Below, one piece after another: positions 59,416 through 63,319 of a DNA stretch of 63,319 bases. Each line of letters starts with the position of its first letter. Position 1 is the stretch's first letter. The position numbers were made by a program, and so were the translations under genes. The stretch spans positions 1 to 63,319 of the IMG/VR virus record IMGVR_UViG_3300044833_000023; one strand, 5' to 3'. The notes beneath the pieces are model-generated. The model saw nothing but the letters and a program-made list of their open reading frames with translations. It did no database searches and was not told where the DNA came from. The DNA comes from a virus.

Positions 59416-59685
59416 ATGTCGCACGAAGCGAATAGATGGATCATCACGTCGCACAAATTCCGCGAGCATAAGTCGGTCGAGGCCGCAATCGCGGAGTTCA
59501 AGCGCATCCAGAGCGTGAGTGCGAACCCGGAAAAATTCAGGATGGTACGCATCAAGCGCACCTGCCATGACCCTGCCTGCTCGATCTACGGCACCGACGA
59601 CACCGGTACGCCGCGCTGCAACTGCCCGCTGGGGGATTACGACGACATGATCGCGGACGTCGCCGCAGAAATGGCCGCGTCGTGA
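59416..59685 (+). CDS. Small cysteine-containing protein, 89 residues
   Basis: The sequence starts MSHEANRWIITSHKFREHKS. The C-terminal half has CHDPACSIYG and RCNCPLGDYDD, four cysteines in two pairs compatible with a zinc site. A GAAGGAAAG ribosome site precedes ATG 59416. The function is unknown. Confidence 0.6.
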   Translation: MSHEANRWIITSHKFREHKSVEAAIAEFKRIQSVSANPEKFRMVRIKRTCHDPACSIYGTDDTGTPRCNCPLGDYDDMIADVAAEMAAS

Positions 59686-59909
59686 AGGCCGCCAAGATCA
59701 TCCCCGTCGATCGCGACCGCGAGAACGTCCTCCGCGCCGAGATCGGGGAAGTCGTCGGCCGTCATCGCGCCGCAATGGAGGCCGAGATCGCGCCGCAGAT
59801 GAAGGAACTGGCCGACATCGTGTCAACGCGGCCGATCATGGTCACGACTGACAGTGGCTACACGTACATCTACCGACCGGCGACGCCCGCCGGAGAGAGG
59901 CGACGATGA
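59682..59909 (+). CDS. Small hypothetical protein, 75 residues, GTG start
   Basis: The sequence starts MKAAKIIPVDRDRENVLRAE with a GTG overlapping the previous stop. A helix (MEAEIAPQMKELADIV) is followed by strands (MVTTDSGYTYIYRPATP). The function is unknown. Confidence 0.55.
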   Translation: MKAAKIIPVDRDRENVLRAEIGEVVGRHRAAMEAEIAPQMKELADIVSTRPIMVTTDSGYTYIYRPATPAGERRR

Positions 59910-60172
59910 TAAATCTGGTTCAACAGCTACAGGCTCGCGTCTCGGAACTGCTCCAGTTCAACAATGAATTCGAGGAACGCGCCCGCGTGGCGGAACGCCG
60001 CGTGAAGGAGTTGGAGACGGCGCTGAAGCCGTTCTCTGACCTTGCGCGTCGTTTCGGCGATACAGCGCGCGAGGATGGCTGGGAAATAACCCGCAATCCG
60101 AGCGGCAAGGACAATCTGACGATGGGCGACTGCCGCGACGCCCTCCGCGTTCTACTGAGGAATGCAGCATGA
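59906..60172 (+). CDS. Small coiled-coil protein, 88 residues
   Basis: The sequence starts MINLVQQLQARVSELLQFNN with leucine heptads through residue 42, then a short domain with GDCRDALRVLLRNAA. It is probably dimeric. The function is unknown. Confidence 0.55.
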   Translation: MINLVQQLQARVSELLQFNNEFEERARVAERRVKELETALKPFSDLARRFGDTAREDGWEITRNPSGKDNLTMGDCRDALRVLLRNAA

Positions 60173-60381
60173 CCCTTGGATTGTTTGACACGGCGACGGT
60201 GGCAGTCTCGATCAGCGGGGCCGAACTGCTGGCCCTGAAGAAGCTGTCGCTGGTATCGCACGCGCTCGCCATGACACTCGGAGGCCCGGGCGGCCGCGAA
60301 CAAGCGGCGCTGGCAACGGCACTGGATGACCTGCTGCGGCAGATCGAGATCGGCATCGGCCGGGGATCGGTGCCGTCATGA
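60169..60381 (+). CDS. Small hypothetical protein, 70 residues
   Basis: The sequence starts MTLGLFDTATVAVSISGAEL, then helix LALKKLSLVSHALAMTLGGP. The sequence is moderately hydrophobic but has no clear membrane segment. ATGA overlaps on both sides. Confidence 0.55.
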   Translation: MTLGLFDTATVAVSISGAELLALKKLSLVSHALAMTLGGPGGREQAALATALDDLLRQIEIGIGRGSVPS

Positions 60382-60917
60382 CGCTCAGTCCCGTCGAAGT
60401 AACCGGTTCCGCGGTCTTCTCCGGTGATGGTGTCTACCGTTACCGGCTTGAGCGCATCCTGCCGGAGGGGCAGAAGACCGCCGCGGTGCTGATGGTCAAC
60501 CCATCGAAGGCCGGCGCCGACCTCAATGACCCGACCGTCGGCAAGGTGATCGGCTTCGCGGAGCGGCTGAACATCCGCCGCGTCATCGTCGGCAACGAAT
60601 TTGCGTTCTGCTCGACTAACATCAAGGGCCTGCGGACCGCGAAAGACCCGATTGGTCCGAACAACGACGTCAATCTCGAACAGATCATGCGCGACGCCGA
60701 CATCCACATCGTCGCCTGGGGCGCGCTGGCGAAGCTGCCCGAGGTTCTGCGCAAGCGATGGATCGACGTCGTGAGGATCGCCGATCGCGTCGGCTGCAAG
60801 TTGCATTGCATCGGCACCAACGCCGACGGCCATCCCAAGCATCCGCTGATGACCGGCTACGACGTCCCGATGACGGAGTGGACCGTTCCGTGGTTCCCGA
60901 ACAGGAGAGCGGCATGA
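60378..60917 (+). CDS. DUF1643 domain protein
   Basis: The protein has 179 residues. AAVLMVNPSKAGADLNDPTV, then GFAERLNIRRVIVGNEFAFC and AWGALAKLPEVLRKRWIDVV match DUF1643 (NPS-A---DPT, GNLF-, AWG). The family occurs in phages and mobile elements and has no settled function; a nucleotide- or nucleic-acid-processing enzyme has been suspected. It is the largest gene of this operon apart from the integrase. Confidence 0.8.
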   Translation: MTLSPVEVTGSAVFSGDGVYRYRLERILPEGQKTAAVLMVNPSKAGADLNDPTVGKVIGFAERLNIRRVIVGNEFAFCSTNIKGLRTAKDPIGPNNDVNLEQIMRDADIHIVAWGALAKLPEVLRKRWIDVVRIADRVGCKLHCIGTNADGHPKHPLMTGYDVPMTEWTVPWFPNRRAA

Positions 60918-61081
60918 ACCAGTGCGAAATCTCAGCGCGCGACGCCGGCTGGTTTCGCTGGTTTGGAATGTGGCTGCACACTCTCCCGTGGGAGAGCGGG
61001 TTCGAGCGACCGCACTACATCATCGGCACGGCGCGGGACGTCTGCCTTCTGCAAGGACTGGCAACGGGAGAGGGATTATGA
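60914..61081 (+). CDS. Small hypothetical protein, 55 residues
   Basis: The sequence starts MNQCEISARDAGWFRWFGMW and is rich in Trp. ATGA overlaps on both sides. The function is unknown. Confidence 0.52.
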   Translation: MNQCEISARDAGWFRWFGMWLHTLPWESGFERPHYIIGTARDVCLLQGLATGEGL

Positions 61082-61290
61082 GCCGATCACCCAACGATGG
61101 TAGCCCGGATGACGAGCTTTACTTGGGCGAACCGCCGGAAGTTTGGGAGCAATGTCCCGACTGTCAAGGCGAAGGAGCTATCGAGAAGCCGCGCCCGTTC
61201 GCTGATGATCCCTATTTCTGCATCGTGGTCACTTGTGAGGCGTGTGACGGTGCTGGCGGCCGCATAAGTCACGGTGGGGGAGCGCCATGA
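61078..61290 (+). CDS. DnaJ-type zinc-finger small protein
   Basis: The protein has 70 residues. CPDCQGEG and CEACDGAGG form a pair of CxxCxGxG motifs as in the DnaJ cysteine-rich domain, here with no J domain. It may act as a small zinc chaperone-like or RNA-binding protein. ATGA overlaps both neighbours. Confidence 0.65.
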   Translation: MSRSPNDGSPDDELYLGEPPEVWEQCPDCQGEGAIEKPRPFADDPYFCIVVTCEACDGAGGRISHGGGAP

Positions 61291-61436
61291 GACCCGAGGA
61301 CATCATCGCGGACTTCCTTGAGAGGCTTGACCTGACGAAGACGTCGGCCGACGACGCCGCGCGAGACCTGATCGCCCTGCTCGAAAGCAATCATCTCTAC
61401 CTCGACGGGGCCGGCGACTGCGATGGGTGCTGCTGA
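61287..61436 (+). CDS. Small protein, 49 residues, C-terminal CxxCC
   Basis: Translation starts MRPEDIIADFLERLDLTKTS and ends GDCDGCC. ATG 61287 overlaps the previous stop and its stop overlaps the next ATG (TGATG). The function is unknown. Confidence 0.52.
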   Translation: MRPEDIIADFLERLDLTKTSADDAARDLIALLESNHLYLDGAGDCDGCC

Positions 61437-61690
61437 TGAGGATCGTCTACGATCCCAACGCGCTCGAAGACACCGATGAGCGGCTGTTCCCGCACTCGCG
61501 GCACCGCTCATCGCGCATCCTCAAGAAGCTGATCCGGCGCCACGGCGGCACCTACCGCAAGCAGCCCTGCATCTTCCGTTGCCCCGAGATGATAATCGCG
61601 CATCCGTCGTTCAAGGCCGAGATCGAGCGGAAGACGCAGCCCGCCGACAATTATTACGGATACAACCTTTACGCGGGGTTCCTCCGATGA
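61436..61690 (+). CDS. Small basic hypothetical protein, 84 residues
   Basis: The sequence starts MRIVYDPNALEDTDERLFPH, then basic SRILKKLIRRHGGTYRKQPC. Start 61436 is chosen by overlap with the previous stop. It could be a nucleic-acid binder; the function is unknown. Confidence 0.55.
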   Translation: MRIVYDPNALEDTDERLFPHSRHRSSRILKKLIRRHGGTYRKQPCIFRCPEMIIAHPSFKAEIERKTQPADNYYGYNLYAGFLR

Positions 61691-61854
61691 GGACCATCGA
61701 GTGGAACTTGGAGACTACCATGCAGGGCGCCGATTGGTCTGGCGAGATTGAGGTCGAAGACAGCGCGACCGATGAGGAAATCGACGCCATCGTGCGCGAT
61801 GAAGTGTTCAACATCGTGTCGTGGGGCTGGACGGAGAAGGGTAAGACGGCATGA
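61687..61854 (+). CDS. Small acidic protein, 55 residues
   Basis: The sequence starts MRTIEWNLETTMQGADWSGE and contains an acidic helix (SATDEEIDAIVRDEVF). It overlaps neighbours by ATGA. The function is unknown. Confidence 0.55.
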   Translation: MRTIEWNLETTMQGADWSGEIEVEDSATDEEIDAIVRDEVFNIVSWGWTEKGKTA

Positions 61855-62060
61855 CAACCTTCACCACCGCTGAAAAGCGCGATGCGGTCCTCCGCGAACT
61901 GGTTGAGCATAAGCGCAATCCGGCAAATTCCCGCCGCGTACCCGGCGCCTTTTGGTCGGCTAAGGCCAGCGACTGGACATGGTATGGTCAGTGGAATGGG
62001 CGTGTGGGCCCGGACTGGACCGTGACGCATTGGATGCCCATGCCGGACGCCCCAGAATGA
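61851..62060 (+). CDS. Small hypothetical protein, 69 residues
   Basis: The sequence starts MTTFTTAEKRDAVLRELVEH with a Trp-rich C-terminus (WTWYGQWNGRVGPDWTVTHW). A similar small protein commonly precedes xis/int in rhizobial phages. The function is unknown. Confidence 0.58.
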   Translation: MTTFTTAEKRDAVLRELVEHKRNPANSRRVPGAFWSAKASDWTWYGQWNGRVGPDWTVTHWMPMPDAPE

Positions 62061-62383
62061 CGCGACCGCTGGACGACGACGCGCTGATAACGCTAAAGCA
62101 AGCCTGCGAGATCGGCTCCGAGGGCGGCTTGACCGTCGCCACCCTGAAGGCCGAGTGGCGTCGGAGCAACCTCGAAATATCAAAGATCGGCCGCACCCTG
62201 TTCACCACCAGAGCCAAGCTAAAAGCTATGGAGGAAAAATGCCGCGTAGACCCGCCGGACCTCGACTATGGTTCGATAAAACGCGCCAACGCTGGACGAT
62301 CAGCGACGGCAAAATTAAACGCCGCACAGATTGCCGTCGCGAGCAGACTGTCCGAGCCGAAAAAGAACTCCAGGCATATATAG
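62057..62383 (+). CDS. Excisionase-like helix-turn-helix protein
   Basis: The protein has 108 residues. LITLKQACEIGSEGGLTVAT, then WRRSNLEISKIGRTLFTTRA, is a MerR/excisionase-like winged helix. It overlaps the start of int by 145 bases in another frame, which would couple excisionase and integrase synthesis. It is probably a recombination directionality factor. Confidence 0.7.
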   Translation: MTRPLDDDALITLKQACEIGSEGGLTVATLKAEWRRSNLEISKIGRTLFTTRAKLKAMEEKCRVDPPDLDYGSIKRANAGRSATAKLNAAQIAVASRLSEPKKNSRHI

Positions 62384-63243
62384 CCTCGAAGCACGTCGTC
62401 GAGAACACGTCGACCGGCATCGGCGACATCCTGCTGGCCTACATCGACGAAGTGGTCGAGGGCAAGATCAGCGAGAAGGAGGTCAAGTCCTGCCTGAAGC
62501 CGCTCAATAAGTGGTGGGGCAGCAAGGTCATCTCCGACATCACGCCGGCGAACTGCAAGGCGTACTCGAAGTCGAGAGGCGAGGCGCAGTCATCGGCGCG
62601 CAACGAACTTGCCTACCTCCGCGCCGCCCTCAACCACTGGCACAAGACCCACAAGCCGATCATCATCCCCCCCATGACGATGCCGGCCGCTCCCGGTTCC
62701 CGCGTCCGATGGCTGACGCGCGATGAGGCCGCCGCGTTCCTTTGGGCCGCCCGCAGGAGCCCGCACATCGCCAGGTTCTTCATCATCGGCTGGTACAGCG
62801 GGAGCCGGAAGGCCGTCATTCTAAATTCGCGCTGGCCGATGGTGGACCTGAAAAGCAGGATCATGCACAGGAAGCCTCCGGGGGCCGTACAGACGAAGAA
62901 GCGCGCCCCGCCATACCGCATCGGAAACCGGCTTTTAACGCACCTGCGACGCTGGCGCCGACTCGACGGCAAGCAGGAACTCATTATACGGTTCGGGGGC
63001 CGCAATCAGGGTGGCGTGCTCCACCAGATCGACCGCGGCTGGGCAAAGGCGAGGATCGCGGCTGGGCTCCCCGAGGACGTCACGCCGCATACGCTGCGCC
63101 ATAGCCGAGCCACATGGCTGATGAAGCAGGGCGTAGACATCTGGCAATCCGCGCAGTTCCTCGGCATGTCGGTCAAAATGCTCGAAACGGTCTACGGTCA
63201 TCACCGGCCAGAGTGGCAGACGAGCGCCGCAGATGCGAGGTAA
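62239..63243 (+). CDS. int: Tyrosine-family integrase
   Basis: The protein has 334 residues. ATG 62239 has GGAGG seven bases before it, so it is preferred to ATG 62155, which lies within the excisionase-like gene. The core-binding domain spans about 70-150. Catalytic residues: Arg190 (YSGSRKAV), a Lys near 220 (QTKKRAP), His284-x-x-Arg287 (HTLRHSRATW) and Tyr319 (VYGHH). The usual LGH is LGM, a variant familiar in Rhizobiales phage integrases. It integrates and, with Xis, excises the genome. Its end crosses the contig join. Confidence 0.92.
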   Translation: MPRRPAGPRLWFDKTRQRWTISDGKIKRRTDCRREQTVRAEKELQAYIASKHVVENTSTGIGDILLAYIDEVVEGKISEKEVKSCLKPLNKWWGSKVISDITPANCKAYSKSRGEAQSSARNELAYLRAALNHWHKTHKPIIIPPMTMPAAPGSRVRWLTRDEAAAFLWAARRSPHIARFFIIGWYSGSRKAVILNSRWPMVDLKSRIMHRKPPGAVQTKKRAPPYRIGNRLLTHLRRWRRLDGKQELIIRFGGRNQGGVLHQIDRGWAKARIAAGLPEDVTPHTLRHSRATWLMKQGVDIWQSAQFLGMSVKMLETVYGHHRPEWQTSAADAR

Positions 63244-63319
63244 GAGTACCGTAGGAGTACCAATCGAGTGAAAACTGGCAAAAATAAAGGGATTTTGGCC
63301 AAAGCATCGATATCTGCTA
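63193..63319. repeat. Terminal direct repeat, right copy
   Basis: Exact copy of 1-127, holding the last 16 integrase codons, the stop, and the first GAGTACC double box (63241-63262). It should be counted once in the circular genome. Confidence 0.9.

Overview
The window is one complete temperate podovirus-type phage genome. Its first 127 bases recur exactly as its last 127 (1-127 = 63193-63319), so the contig is a closed circle of about 63,192 bp opened inside the 3' end of the integrase gene. A P22-like packaging and portal module, a tyrosine integrase and a CI-like repressor make it a temperate phage. High GC, a GapR/DUF2312 protein, a NodS-like methyltransferase and a Rhizobiales-style integrase box point to an alphaproteobacterial host (Bradyrhizobium or Rhodopseudomonas relatives). 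The host assignment is inference.

Layout. The switch is at about 56.16-57.12 kb: a Cro-like gene reads left and an S24 repressor reads right. Rightward (56.25-63.24 kb, continuing across the join to 0.47 kb) lie the repressor, about 20 very small genes joined by ATGA overlaps, an excisionase-like gene, the integrase and one small gene after it. Leftward from the switch (56.16 down to 41.5 kb) is the early region: a DnaA-domain-IV protein, an Erf annealase, a YqaJ exonuclease, SSB, HNH nucleases, a GapR-like protein, a DUF1376 replication initiator with 12-bp iterons inside its gene, then many small unknown genes and a methyltransferase. A non-coding interval at 40.75-41.50 kb holds a tRNA-Thr(UGU), a second tRNA-like element and a strong leftward terminator.

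The late region runs leftward from 40.7 to 0.56 kb: transglycosylase, small and large terminase, portal, an adhesin module (beta-helix tailspike and a glycine/alanine repeat protein) set between portal and scaffold, scaffold, major capsid, head-tail adaptor, His-Thr-His collar fibre, DNA-stabilisation/nozzle protein, internal virion proteins, one giant 4523-residue polyvalent protein, and a lysis cassette (holin, SAR-like endolysin, Rz/Rz1, a secreted cysteine peptidase-like protein).

The most unusual object is the giant gene, about 21% of the genome. It joins hydrophobic ejection-protein-like segments, a pyrophosphatase-like domain, two zincin motifs, an N6-adenine methyltransferase, a strawberry-notch-like helicase and an LPD38-like C-terminus in one uninterrupted frame. 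It is probably a virion-carried protein delivered with the DNA to protect it. Second in interest is a replication set that imitates host chromosome control (DnaA domain IV, GapR-like, DUF1376 with embedded iterons). Third is the cluster of tRNA-like elements between the early and late regions.
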